Positions 33,985 through 43,114 of a stretch of DNA of 53,507 nucleotides are shown one piece after another (within the stretch, counting starts at the first letter, position 1; the number at the start of each line of letters is the position of its first letter). The position numbers were made by a program, and so were the translations under genes. Under the pieces are notes generated by a model, which saw only the letters and a list, made by a program, of their open reading frames with translations, was not told where the DNA came from and searched no databases. The stretch lies in assembly GCA_012729755.1 (NCBI GenBank), contig JAAYCN010000044.1:1-53507 (forward strand), in the 5' to 3' direction. Source of the stretch: Chloroflexota bacterium. GTDB lineage: Bacteria > Chloroflexota > Anaerolineae > Anaerolineales > Anaerolineaceae.

Positions 33985-36900
33985 TTAATGGCGTTTGCGT
34001 TTTTTCTTGCCGGGCTTTTGGGCGGGTTGAACAGCGCCAGCTTCGTTGACCGGCGAGACGCCCGCGCCGCGCAAAGCGCGCGCGTTTTCAGTGGCGGCGG
34101 TGGGCAGGTAACGGAACATGCGGTTAATCACCGTCTGACGCACCTCAGAAAGCAGCTCAGTAAACATCTTTGAGGCTTCGCTCTTATATTGCACGAGCGG
34201 ATCGCGCTGGGCGTACGACTCCATGCTGATAGAAACACGCAAAGCTTCCATACGGGTCAGATAATCCACCCAGCTTTCGGTGATCGTACTGAGCAGGAGC
34301 TGGCGGTAGATGCGGTTCTGCGCTTTGTCGCCGAGGATGGGAACAGCCCGGGCGCGTGTCTCGAGGCTCAGGTCGGTGAGAGGCATCTCAGCGATCTCGG
34401 CGAAACCAGCCTTGCCGAAGCTGGCTTGCATAGCCTGTTTAGTCGGTTCGGGTAAGGCAGACAACAGCAGATTATTGTTTTGGATGTGTTCCCACTCCGC
34501 GTTGCCAAAGATGGTCACCAGGGCTTGTTCAGCTCCCTGCAGGTGGGTGAGCACCCGCTGGGTGAGCGCGTCAGATGCCTTACGATCGAGCTCATTGGCC
34601 ATGGAAAAAATATAGGTGAGGCGGTTAGCCGATTTGAGAACACGGCGGTGAGATTTGGGGTCGAAACCTATGATGGTGCCCCTGGTAGTTAGCTGGAGCA
34701 GCTCAAGGCGGGCGTCAGGTTCGCTGAGGCCAGCGGTGAGCGCAGGCTCATTGGCTTTCAGGTCGCGGGCGATCTCACCCTCGTCACCCAAAAGGCGCTC
34801 AGATCGCCGCTGGAGGCTTGATTCAACCTGAGAGAGAATCTGACCGCGGATCTCTTCCCATGGCCGGATGGCGAGTTCATTGGCTTTAAATGGCCAGGTT
34901 TCATTGAAGCGGCGTTCAAGCGTGAGCAGGCTGCGTCGCACCATATTGAGCGTCAGGCCAGCTTTCAGCGCGTCGCGCAGCTGCGCTTTCATCGATTGAG
35001 GATCATCAAGCAGCTGGCGCTGCTGCGCGCCAGTCAACCGCACCTGAACCTGCAGCAATTGAGTCAGCTCAGCCTGCAAGTCGCGCGGCTGGCTGTCATC
35101 GAGCGTGTCCAGAAACGCGTCAAGCGAGTCGAGCCGTTCGGCAGTCTGTTCTTTGAGCGTTGCGCCGGCGCGGTCAAGCATCGTGCTCACGCTGGAGAGC
35201 AGGTGGCTGTTTTCAGTCTCAACTGCCTTCGCGGACAGGTCGAGTAATCTTTGGGTGAGGTCAGCCTCATCAGTCGGTTGGCCAAGCGCGTCGAGGGCGA
35301 GTTTAAAGACAAAAGAGGGGTACTCAGCCCACTGCGTGTTCAGTGTGGGCTGGACGTCCTCAAGCCAGGCAAGCAGCTTCCACGGGCCGTCAGGGTCTTC
35401 GAGGCCAGACTTGACACGCGGCCCCAGTTCGGTATCCAGCATTTCCGCGACATCTTCGTGGAGATCAGCTTTATTAAAGATCAGGTCGCGCTGAGTGTAG
35501 ATGCGATTACGTTGAGTGTTGAGCACGTCATCATATTCAAGAAGATGCTTGCGCACGTCAAAGTTAGCGCCTTCAACACGTGTCTGGGATTGTTCAACAA
35601 CTTTAGCGATCAGTCCGAGTTCAATGGGCAGGTTCTCATCAATTTTGAAGCGCTGCAGCAGGCTTTCCATCTGGGTGCCGCCGAACATGCGCATGAGTTC
35701 GTCGTCGAGAGCGAGGTAAAAGCGTGAGGAACCCGGGTCGCCCTGGCGAGCGGCGCGACCGCGCAGCTGGTTGTCGATGCGTCGGGCTTCGTGGCGTTCG
35801 GTGCCAATGACATGCAGACCGCCCAGCTCACGCACGCGCGCCATATTGGCCATGTAATCGAGAAAAGCGGTGACAGCGGTTTGTTGATCTTCATCAAGTT
35901 CAGCGTGGAGGGCTTGAACCGCGCTGAGGCGCTCCTGCATGTTCATGCTGTAGGGGTCGAGGTTGCCCTTGGTGGCGAGCGCCTGGTTGACCTGTGCGAG
36001 CAGGCTTTCCGAGAGCTCACCACCGAGTTTGATGTCGACACCGCGGCCGGCCATGTTGGTCGCGATAGTGACCGCGCCAAAGGCGCCGGCGCCAGCGATG
36101 ATCAGTGACTCCTCAGTGTGTTTGCGAGCGTTGAGCACCTGATGAGGAATGCCGCTTTCGAAAAGCGGTTCGAGGCGCACCCAGTCGGCGTCGTTGAGCC
36201 GCAGAATGTCGAGCACAGACTGGCGATTTGAAGGGTCAGCCAGGTCCATGGAGGTGAGGCCATATTTGCTGCCCAGCTTGCGCAGTTCAGACATGCGCAG
36301 CTTGTCGAGGGGTTCGTTGAGCAAAGCCAGCTCGGGTGAAGCCTGATAGTCTTCTTCCATAATACCGTTGGCTTTGAGCCAGGCATGGCGAATAAGCAGC
36401 GTCTGCAGCACACGGCGAACCATCTCAGCGGCCAGACGTTCAGAGAGGCGTTCGGAGGCATCAACAGAAGTCGTGCCAACGAGCTGGGGACGGCCGATGA
36501 CATGCGTGCGGATGATTTCAAGCACGATAGCGCGCAGCTTGCCTTCTCCGGTGCGGTAGATGACATCGGTGTAATCTTTACGCTTATAAAAAAGCGGCGT
36601 CATCGTGGGGTCAGCCGGATCGGTGTAGAAAGTGTACTTATAGCCCTCTTCGTCTCTATTGGCAGCTTCAACCAGCCCGGAGCCGGCCCGTGAAGAACGA
36701 TAATCGAGATTGGTAGGGATCGGCAGCACTTCCAGCCCATAAATACGGAAGAATTCTTCCTGCTCGGTGAGGGCGGTGCCGGTCATGCCGGCCAGCTTTT
36801 TGTACATGCGGAAGTAATTCTGGATGGTAATGGTGGCATGGGTGATATTTTCAGCCTGCACCTTTACACCCTCTTTGGCTTCCACAGCCTGGTGAAGACC

Positions 36901-37992
36901 GTCGGACCATCGCCGGCCGGGCATCATACGGCCGGTGAACTCATCCACGATAATGACTTCGCCGCCCTGAACGATGTACTCCTTATTTCGATGGAAGAGG
37001 TATTGGGCGCGCAGGGCTTGTTCGAGAAAGCCAAAGATGCGTGCCTGTTCGGGGGTAATATCCTCAGGGCGTTCCGGATCCGAGAGGGGCTGCCCAAGCA
37101 TATCCTCAACATGTTGGCGGCCAAGCTCGGTGAGCGAAATGGCGCGCTCTTTTTCATCTAACTCAAAATCCTCAGGGTTGAGCGCGCGGGCAATCTGCGC
37201 CATGCGATTATAGTTTTCAGAATCATCACTGGCTGGCCCAGAGATAATCAATGGGGTACGGGCTTCATCGATGAGAATATTGTCGACTTCGTCTATGATC
37301 GCAAAGTGATGCCCGCGCTGGACGCGGTCGTCCCAGCTCATCGTGATGTTGTCGCGCAAATAATCAAAGCCGAACTCGCTGTTAGTGCCGTAGGTGATGT
37401 CTGCCAGATAGGCGTGCTTGCGGTGCACAGGGCGGAGGAGGTTAGTTTCTTCGCGCAGGGAACGCTCCTCTGGGTCGTAGAGGTAGGCTTGAGGCGAAGC
37501 GCCAGAAGAAGTCGCCGCCTGGAGCACCCCGACCGAGAGGCCAAGCTTATGATAAATGGCTCCCATCCAGCGGCCGTCGCGGCGAGCCAGATAGTCGTTG
37601 ACGGTAATAAGATGAGCCCCTTTCCCTTCGAGCGCGTTAAGATAAAGCGGCAAAGTGGCAGAGAGAGTCTTGCCCTCGCCCGTGCGCAGCTCCGAAATAG
37701 CGCCGTTGTGGAGGTTGATTCCGCAAATGATTTGGACGTCGTAATGACGCTGGCCAAGCACACGTTTAGAAGCTTCGCGCACCGTGGCAAAAGCTTCGGG
37801 AAGAATCTGGTTAAGCGTTTCGCCTTGGGTTAGACGTGAACGGAACTCAACGGTTTTAGCGATGAGAGCGTCATCGCTTAAGGCTTCGAATTGAGCTTCG
37901 AGCGCATTAATCTGGTCAACAATAGCGGTGTACTCTTTAATTTTTCGCGCATGCGGATCACCGGTGATGATCTGCTTAAGTTTCTTGAACAT
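33985..37992 (-). CDS. secA: Preprotein translocase ATPase SecA, unusually long
   Basis: Motor ATPase of the Sec pathway, 1335 residues against about 850-900 normally. The core is intact: LRTGEGKTLSATLP (Walker A, near 105), IIDEVDNILIDEARTPLIIS, GMTGTA, GTTSVDASERLSERL, ATNMAGRGVDIKLGG. The final helicase motif reads LRGRAARQGDPGSSRF where most SecAs have SGRQGD. Extra material: about 95 residues near 520-615, about 65 near 658-722, and a C-terminal helical region roughly 250 residues longer than usual. The C-terminus is basic (KKKRKRH) and lacks the zinc/SecB-binding CxCxSG motif. ATG 37992 follows GAGGAA; the frame opens 4 codons earlier. Confidence 0.95.
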   Translation of the reverse strand: MFKKLKQIITGDPHARKIKEYTAIVDQINALEAQFEALSDDALIAKTVEFRSRLTQGETLNQILPEAFATVREASKRVLGQRHYDVQIICGINLHNGAISELRTGEGKTLSATLPLYLNALEGKGAHLITVNDYLARRDGRWMGAIYHKLGLSVGVLQAATSSGASPQAYLYDPEERSLREETNLLRPVHRKHAYLADITYGTNSEFGFDYLRDNITMSWDDRVQRGHHFAIIDEVDNILIDEARTPLIISGPASDDSENYNRMAQIARALNPEDFELDEKERAISLTELGRQHVEDMLGQPLSDPERPEDITPEQARIFGFLEQALRAQYLFHRNKEYIVQGGEVIIVDEFTGRMMPGRRWSDGLHQAVEAKEGVKVQAENITHATITIQNYFRMYKKLAGMTGTALTEQEEFFRIYGLEVLPIPTNLDYRSSRAGSGLVEAANRDEEGYKYTFYTDPADPTMTPLFYKRKDYTDVIYRTGEGKLRAIVLEIIRTHVIGRPQLVGTTSVDASERLSERLAAEMVRRVLQTLLIRHAWLKANGIMEEDYQASPELALLNEPLDKLRMSELRKLGSKYGLTSMDLADPSNRQSVLDILRLNDADWVRLEPLFESGIPHQVLNARKHTEESLIIAGAGAFGAVTIATNMAGRGVDIKLGGELSESLLAQVNQALATKGNLDPYSMNMQERLSAVQALHAELDEDQQTAVTAFLDYMANMARVRELGGLHVIGTERHEARRIDNQLRGRAARQGDPGSSRFYLALDDELMRMFGGTQMESLLQRFKIDENLPIELGLIAKVVEQSQTRVEGANFDVRKHLLEYDDVLNTQRNRIYTQRDLIFNKADLHEDVAEMLDTELGPRVKSGLEDPDGPWKLLAWLEDVQPTLNTQWAEYPSFVFKLALDALGQPTDEADLTQRLLDLSAKAVETENSHLLSSVSTMLDRAGATLKEQTAERLDSLDAFLDTLDDSQPRDLQAELTQLLQVQVRLTGAQQRQLLDDPQSMKAQLRDALKAGLTLNMVRRSLLTLERRFNETWPFKANELAIRPWEEIRGQILSQVESSLQRRSERLLGDEGEIARDLKANEPALTAGLSEPDARLELLQLTTRGTIIGFDPKSHRRVLKSANRLTYIFSMANELDRKASDALTQRVLTHLQGAEQALVTIFGNAEWEHIQNNNLLLSALPEPTKQAMQASFGKAGFAEIAEMPLTDLSLETRARAVPILGDKAQNRIYRQLLLSTITESWVDYLTRMEALRVSISMESYAQRDPLVQYKSEASKMFTELLSEVRQTVINRMFRYLPTAATENARALRGAGVSPVNEAGAVQPAQKPGKKKRKRH

Positions 37993-38085
37993 AAATTTCC
38001 TCATTGCGGCGGTGTTTTAGGTTAACAAAGCCGGAAAAATTATAGCATAGCGATATGACAGGTTGCATTGAACTCATACAGGATA

Positions 38086-38114
38086 TTGCCTTTGAGTTGG
38101 CTGCGTACTACAAT
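38086..38114 (+). promoter_or_regulatory. Promoter of the flavoprotein gene
   Basis: -35 TTGCCT at 38086-38091 and -10 TACAAT at 38109-38114 with a 17-base spacer. GAGGAG at 38138-38143 is the ribosome binding site of the ATG at 38151. Confidence 0.55.
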
Positions 38115-38150
38115 GCAGCTGAGTCAGAACCTTGAATGAGGAGATCAGAA

Positions 38151-39386
38151 ATGATGGAACAAAATAAGAAATTACGCTTGGTAATCATTGGCGCTGGCAT
38201 CGCGGGGGTCAGCGCGGCTGAAGCGGCACATAAAGCAAAACCGGACACAGAGATCCTGCTGATCTCCGCGGAAGAAGTCCCGCCGTATTTTCGGATGAAC
38301 CTGACCCGCTATATGGCTGGCGAGCTGGAAAAAGACAGGCTGTTCCTGCATAAACCCGACTGGTATGAGAAAAATGAAATCAGTCTCAAGCTGGGAACGC
38401 GCGTTGAGTCGATTGATCCCGAAAAGCACTTGGTTAAGACCGATGCCGGCGATGAAATTGGCTATGACAAACTGATATTGACCGCTGGTGCGCATCCGTT
38501 TGTGCCTCCCTTCTCGGGAAAAGAGAAGAGAGGTGTTCAGACGGTGAGAACTTTGGACGACGCCGATTTAATTTTGGAGATTTGCAAAGATGACGGCGAA
38601 ATCGTCTGTATCGGCGGCGGTCTTTTAGGGTTGGAGATGGCTGGGGCGATTGCCGCGCGCGGAGCGAAAGTGACCGTAGTGGAAGCTTTGGATTGGCTGT
38701 TGCCGCGCCAGTTGGATAAAACTGCCAGCAAGATTCTCACCGGACATATCGAGAGGCTGGGGATCAAAGTGATTGTGCCAGGCAGGACCAGTGAAATTTA
38801 TGGTGAAGGAATGGCCGAAGGGATCAGACTGGATGATCAGACTGACTTGCCGGCCAAGCTGGTTGTCGTCAGCACCGGCGTGGCGCCCAATCTTGAACTG
38901 GCCAGATCAGCCGGGTTGGAAGTGAACCGTGGGGTCGTGGTTTCAGACCGCATGGAAACTTCCGTGAAGGATATTTTCGCTGCCGGTGATATCGTGGAAC
39001 ATCAGAAGCGTGTGTATGGCTTATGGGCGCCGGCAAAGGCGATGGGTACGGTTGCTGGTAAAGTGGCGGTCGGACAGGAGGCGAGTTTCCCTGGCGACCC
39101 GCCCTCTACAAAACTGAAAGTTTTGGGCATCGACATGTTCAGCGTTGGGCAGTTCGCGCCATCAGAAGAGAGAGATATGCTGGTTAATCAGGCGAAAGAC
39201 GGCAATTACGCCAGTTTTCTATTCAGAAATAACAAGATGATTGGATCGATCTTGCTGGGTGATGCCTCATTGTCGACGAAGGTGAAAGACGCGGTGGAAC
39301 AAGGCCGCGATCTCAGTCAACTGTTGCATGGCAAACCGAGTGTCGATGAAGTTAAAGCGAGCCTGACAGCGAAGGCGGAAGCATGA
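38151..39386 (+). CDS. FAD/NAD(P)H-dependent oxidoreductase (rubredoxin/nitrite reductase-like family)
   Basis: 411 residues, pyridine nucleotide-disulphide oxidoreductase fold without a redox disulphide. FAD site VIIGAGIAGVSAAEAAHK at the N-terminus, NAD(P)H site IVCIGGGLLGLEMAGAIAARGAKVTVVE near 150, and the second FAD motif VKDIFAAGDIVEH near 280. PPYFRMNLTRYMAGE resembles NirB/rubredoxin reductase-type proteins. The ATG at 38151 is chosen for its GAGGAG; the frame extends 5 codons further. The next gene, a membrane protein with two CxxCG knuckles, overlaps the stop (ATGA), so it may be the electron acceptor. Confidence 0.88.
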   Translation: MMEQNKKLRLVIIGAGIAGVSAAEAAHKAKPDTEILLISAEEVPPYFRMNLTRYMAGELEKDRLFLHKPDWYEKNEISLKLGTRVESIDPEKHLVKTDAGDEIGYDKLILTAGAHPFVPPFSGKEKRGVQTVRTLDDADLILEICKDDGEIVCIGGGLLGLEMAGAIAARGAKVTVVEALDWLLPRQLDKTASKILTGHIERLGIKVIVPGRTSEIYGEGMAEGIRLDDQTDLPAKLVVVSTGVAPNLELARSAGLEVNRGVVVSDRMETSVKDIFAAGDIVEHQKRVYGLWAPAKAMGTVAGKVAVGQEASFPGDPPSTKLKVLGIDMFSVGQFAPSEERDMLVNQAKDGNYASFLFRNNKMIGSILLGDASLSTKVKDAVEQGRDLSQLLHGKPSVDEVKASLTAKAEA

Positions 39387-39643
39387 AGTGTCGAAAGTGC
39401 GGCTCCGAACAGGTCAATGTGCAGGTGGTAAGCGAAACCACCCTGAAAACCAGGCGCAAGACATGGCTGTATTGGCTGACAATTGGATGGTTCATCGAGC
39501 CGCTCTTGTGGATCTTTCTGACCCTGCCGAAGCTGATATATGAGTTGTTCATCCCGAAGCGAGTGAAGTTGAAGACCAAAACGCGGAAGATAGCTGTCTG
39601 TCAGGTATGCGGTGAAAGTTGGGATGTTAAAGCAAGTCTCTGA
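39383..39643 (+). CDS. Small membrane protein with two rubredoxin-like CxxCG knuckles
   Basis: 86 residues. CRKCGSEQ at residues 3-10 and CQVCGESW near 73-80 flank a hydrophobic hairpin (about 28-60, TWLYWLTIGWFIEPLLWIFL). The four cysteines could bind zinc or a mononuclear iron as in rubredoxin, both ends being on the same side of the membrane. It is translationally coupled to the flavoprotein upstream. No named family is recognised. The coupling suggests an electron-transfer or regulatory partner, but a plain zinc-ribbon protein is equally possible. Confidence 0.8.
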   Translation: MKCRKCGSEQVNVQVVSETTLKTRRKTWLYWLTIGWFIEPLLWIFLTLPKLIYELFIPKRVKLKTKTRKIAVCQVCGESWDVKASL

Positions 39644-40006
39644 GAGTTGAGAACAGGGTAATCGCATTAAACGAGCGGCTTTACTTGAAAAGCAGCCATT
39701 TTTTAGGTTTTTCCAGTAAAGTTTTCTGTTTAATCAGAGGTTATGTTTTAGCCTTCTCTTAGGGAGAAGTTGGCGAGCGTAGCAAGACTGAAGAGGGTGG
39801 TTTAATCTGTTTGCTGAAATCCGCATTAGCCCTGCTTATCTTTATCACTTATCTAAGAGAAGGTCAAAACAAACTTCTCCCTGTTGTTCCTCCTCGGGGC
39901 TTCGACCCTCTCCAAAGAGATGAATTAATGACTTGTTTTACTGTAAAATCAGATGCGATTGCCCTGGAGTTTCCTCACGGTTCCAGAGACACAGTTTCCA
40001 GAGACA
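39644..40006. other. Intergenic region upstream of tRNA-Val
   Basis: No convincing gene. An AT-rich stretch (39675-39745) contains two hairpin-like TTTAGGTTTTTC/GTTTTAGCC patches. The dispersed repeat copy C is at 39749-39830. The rest holds nothing recognisable. Confidence 0.5.
39749..39830 (+). repeat. Dispersed intergenic repeat, copy C
   Basis: Palindromic head cttctcttagggagaag, then TTGGCGAGCGTAGCAAGACTGAAGAGGG (in two blocks: TTGGCGAGCG and AGACTGAAGAGGG), a GTTT core, and the tail TTTGCTGAAATCCGCATTAG. It matches copies A, B and D block by block. Confidence 0.65.
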
Positions 40007-40035
40007 TAGACAAAAGCGAGTTGACTTGCTATAAT
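40007..40035 (+). promoter_or_regulatory. Promoter of tRNA-Val
   Basis: -35 TAGACA at 40007-40012 (5 of 6) and perfect -10 TATAAT at 40030-40035, 17-base spacer, 12 bases before the tRNA. Confidence 0.75.
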
Positions 40036-40047
40036 AGCGGTCTCATT

Positions 40048-40122
<75 letters not shown>

Positions 40123-40189
40123 CCTCACTTCACTCAACTAGAGAAAATTGCTGAAAGCATCACAGGTGGTGAAGCTTCCATGGCTAAAG

Positions 40190-40222
40190 AAAGAACCAGT
40201 TATCTAATAACTGGTTCTTTTT
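40190..40222 (+). terminator. Strong hairpin terminator after tRNA-Val
   Basis: AAAGAACCAGTTAT (40190-40203) pairs perfectly with ATAACTGGTTCTTT (40207-40220), loop CTA, followed by T residues. It can also serve the MFS gene coming from the right on the minus strand. Confidence 0.88.
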
Positions 40223-40340
40223 CTCATGCAGTCGTCTTTTTGATTCTTGTTAAATGCTGGCTAGTGATGACTCTTTGCTGGTACTTATCATGGCGAATAA
40301 GAAAAAATAAGGGATTAATGAGAAAAATAAGGGGCTTTTG

Positions 40341-41558
40341 CTAAGCTGTTTTTTTCTCTTTCGGCAGCAGCAGCAAAACAGGCAGCCCGAGCAGGAGGAC
40401 GAGAGCGCTAAGGCTGAAGGTGAAACGCAGACTGTAAAGGTCCGCCAGCCGGCCGATAACGACGGAGGCAAGCGCCAGGAAGAGGAAAGAAACAGCCATA
40501 TAGAGACCGCTGATCAATGAGCGGTTGTCTGGCGAGGAGCCAAGCACCAGCGCCATCATCACCGGCATAATCGACAGGCCAAAGAAGCCCATCAGGATGA
40601 GCAAAACAACCTGCTGCCAGAGGATTTGCGTCCGCAGGAAGAGCAGCATCACAATGGGAGTCATCACAAATGAGATCGCCAGGAACAGCTTGCGGCCATA
40701 GCGATCGCTGAGCGTGCCGGCAATCAGCGAACCAACTACACCAGCGCCGCCCACAATACTGAATGTGGCTCCGGCGAACCATAGGCTGGAGCCCTGGCTG
40801 GTCATGAAGGTTGGCAAAAAAGTGGTGAGTGAGACATGAGACAAAGAACGCAGCATCACGAGCAGAGAGGCCGGCAAGAGAATATGCATCAGTTCGCCGA
40901 TCTTTGTGCGCCAATCGACGACTACACCTGTTTTTTTGGTGACGGTTGTAACGTTATTGAGTCTAAGCCAGAGGATGAGGCTGATAAGAATACCGAACAA
41001 AGAAATCACTGGCAGCCAGCGCAGAGAGAGAACTCCAAGTATGCTGACAAGCAAGAGCGGACCAATGCTGAAGCCGAGCTCACCCCCAACCATCCAAAAG
41101 CTCATGCCTCGACCGAGTTTAGAGCCCGAGAAGCGGCCTAATAGCACTGGCCCAATGACATGCAGTGCGGATGAGCTGAGGCCGGAAAGAAACAGCAACG
41201 GCAGCATGAAGCCGATAGAAGGGGAGTTGCCCAGGAAGGTCATACAGATGGCAGTGATGGCTGGCGCGAAGATGACCGCATTGCGCAGGTTGTGCCTGTC
41301 TGCTAAATACCCGATGAGCGGCTGGGTGAGGGCAGGCAGCTGGTGAAGAAGGTTCAGGCTTCCAGCCATCGTGTTGTTCAGCGCGAATTTTTCGATAAGC
41401 AGGGGGAGCAGCGCGGGCAAGAACGAAGAGAAGCCATCATGGACGCCGTGGCTGATCGAGACAAGCGCGGCGCTGCCGATTCGCAAGGATTCGGTGTCTG
41501 ACGATTTCGTGTATTCGCTGGTTGTCTCCAGTTGGGTTAGGGTGTTTTCACTGTCCAT
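40341..41558 (-). CDS. MFS transporter, fosmidomycin-resistance (Fsr)-like
   Basis: 405 residues, about 12 membrane helices after a polar N-terminal 25 residues. HGVHDGFSSFLPALLPLLIEKF in the first helix is the Fsr-family hallmark, followed by QPLIGYLADR (motif A region), GSLIAGTLSDRYGRK between helices 6 and 7-8, and a C-terminal KEKK. Fsr-type proteins are drug/H+ antiporters, but their natural substrate is uncertain. Single gene; no regulator is adjacent. Confidence 0.85.
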   Translation of the reverse strand: MDSENTLTQLETTSEYTKSSDTESLRIGSAALVSISHGVHDGFSSFLPALLPLLIEKFALNNTMAGSLNLLHQLPALTQPLIGYLADRHNLRNAVIFAPAITAICMTFLGNSPSIGFMLPLLFLSGLSSSALHVIGPVLLGRFSGSKLGRGMSFWMVGGELGFSIGPLLLVSILGVLSLRWLPVISLFGILISLILWLRLNNVTTVTKKTGVVVDWRTKIGELMHILLPASLLVMLRSLSHVSLTTFLPTFMTSQGSSLWFAGATFSIVGGAGVVGSLIAGTLSDRYGRKLFLAISFVMTPIVMLLFLRTQILWQQVVLLILMGFFGLSIMPVMMALVLGSSPDNRSLISGLYMAVSFLFLALASVVIGRLADLYSLRFTFSLSALVLLLGLPVLLLLPKEKKTA

Positions 41559-41627
41559 AGCGATGAATTGTATCGCCTTTTGAGATATTCAGCAGGAATT
41601 TGTGCAGGTTTGCTGTTTTAGTACTAA

Positions 41628-42038
41628 GGTTGGGGTGCCCTTACGGTTGCTTGCGCCGCATTGGAACAGCGCATTAAAAAAGCTGCCCAGCTCTGCACGT
41701 TCCTGAGCGACTACCAGCGCGTTTGGCAGATCGATCAAGTCAAAGATGCCTATCTTGAATTGCGAGAATTCTTCAGGTTATTCGATCCGCGTCATTCAAG
41801 GGAGTTTCAGGTATTCAATAATCTGGGATATATTGACATCCAACACCTAGCCTCACGCATCAAAGCAGATGTGCTTTGGGGTATTGGATTAATGGACACG
41901 ATCTGTCCGCCGTCTTCACAATTCGCTGCTTACAACACGATCACCTCCACCAAACAAATGTTGGTGTACCCAGATTATGACCATGAGAATATATCAGGTT
42001 TCAACGACCTGGTTTTTCAGTTTATGAAAACCCTATAA
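41628..42038 (+). pseudogene. Acetylxylan esterase / cephalosporin-C deacetylase family, 5'-truncated remnant
   Basis: The frame from about 41628 (GALTVACAALEQRIK) to 42038 matches the C-terminal third of an AXE1-family alpha/beta hydrolase. It has FLSDYQRVWQIDQVKDAY, FDPRHSRE, LGYIDIQHLASRIKADVLWGIGLMDTICPPSSQFAAYN and YPDYDHE. The catalytic Asp (GLMDTICPP) and His (YDHE) regions remain. The break lies just after the GGSQGG nucleophile elbow, which is gone together with everything before it. The upstream DNA has a stop and no related sequence. Inactive remnant; a TTG at 41661 could at best start a 125-residue fragment. Confidence 0.8.
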
Positions 42039-42203
42039 GGCTCATTGATAGGTTTGATGGGGATATGTTTATCCTGTATGTCATCCCGGAAATTTATTTT
42101 TCTGCTTTGACTGATGATTCAAGGCTTCGGGCCTTACTCATTTAACAAACGACAGGAAAGCACGCTTTAACTTTAAGCGAGAGACCAGAAATCCGTTGAA
42201 AAA

Positions 42204-43106
42204 TTACCAGTCAGCAAGCATTCCGGAGCCAACGAGAAGTTCCTGAAGCTGTTGGGTGATTTCTTTGCGGTGTTCTATCTGGATGGACTGACGCAGCTCT
42301 TCGAGCAAAATGTCGGTGTTTTCTTTGGCTTCTTCAAGCAGGCGATAGCGGAAGAGGTTCTCGGCGGCAATGGCCTCAAGAATGATTTCATAAAATCTGA
42401 TCGCTAACAGATGGTCGCCGATGCGTTCGAGCAGCACACAGGGTTCTCCCTCGATGATCGGTTCAGGAAAGCTCAGATCCTGGGGTGAGCTATCATCTGA
42501 GGTGGCTGAGCCCTCGGGCAGCAGGCGGGTAAGCTGAGGCTTGAAATCGGAGTTGGTCGCCTGTCGGCGGAAGGACAGGATGTCGAGTGCGGCGAGTGAG
42601 CCGGATTCAAAGGCTTTGATCCAGGCGCGGATGAGTTGGGCGGCTTTTTCGTAATCGGGCATCGAACCGCTGCTCAATGTGTCACGCGGTTCAAAAGCAA
42701 CTTTCTCCTGTCCTAAGGCGGATTGGACGCGGCTGCCAAAAGCCAGCACGTTTGTGTAAGGTTTTTTGACGTTGCTGATTGTCTCGTTAGCGAGTCGCGC
42801 GAGCTGACGGTTATATTGCCCGGCGATGCCCCTGACACTGCCCAAAATCACCAAAATTTGCTCCGAGTGATGGGGGCGATAATCAAAAGCTTCCTCGACA
42901 TGATGAGAGCTGGCGGCGAGTTTGGTCTGGCGGCGCAGTTGAGCAGCGACTTCGCAGAAGCGGTCAGAATAAAGCTCCAGCGAGTCAAGACGATTGAGCG
43001 CCATCTGCATGGTGCTCAGCGACAGCACTCTCAGCGAGCCAAGCAAAGGCTCAATGGCTTCGAGGTTATCCAGTCGGGTTTTAGCCCTTTCCCTGCCTTC
43101 AGCCAC
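42204..43106 (-). CDS. atpG: N-type ATPase gamma subunit
   Basis: 300 residues, last gene of the N-ATPase operon. Central rotor shaft: long N-terminal helix (RAKTRLDNLEAIEPLLGSLRVLSLSTMQMAL), Rossmann-like middle (ILVILGSVRGIAGQYNRQL, counterpart of the SDRGLCGGFN region), and a long C-terminal helix (FRYRLLEEAKENTDILLEEL, KEITQQLQELLVG). The sequence is far from ordinary F-type gamma, as expected for N-ATPases. It starts 8 bases after the PII-like gene. No T-rich terminator was seen in the 165 bases downstream. Confidence 0.85.
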   Translation of the reverse strand: MAEGRERAKTRLDNLEAIEPLLGSLRVLSLSTMQMALNRLDSLELYSDRFCEVAAQLRRQTKLAASSHHVEEAFDYRPHHSEQILVILGSVRGIAGQYNRQLARLANETISNVKKPYTNVLAFGSRVQSALGQEKVAFEPRDTLSSGSMPDYEKAAQLIRAWIKAFESGSLAALDILSFRRQATNSDFKPQLTRLLPEGSATSDDSSPQDLSFPEPIIEGEPCVLLERIGDHLLAIRFYEIILEAIAAENLFRYRLLEEAKENTDILLEELRQSIQIEHRKEITQQLQELLVGSGMLADW

Positions 43107-43114
43107 TGTCTAAC

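Noticed and set aside
34189-37833. Many long plus-strand frames opposite secA
   Set aside because: Shadows of a GC-rich coding strand; secA is unambiguous by its motifs.
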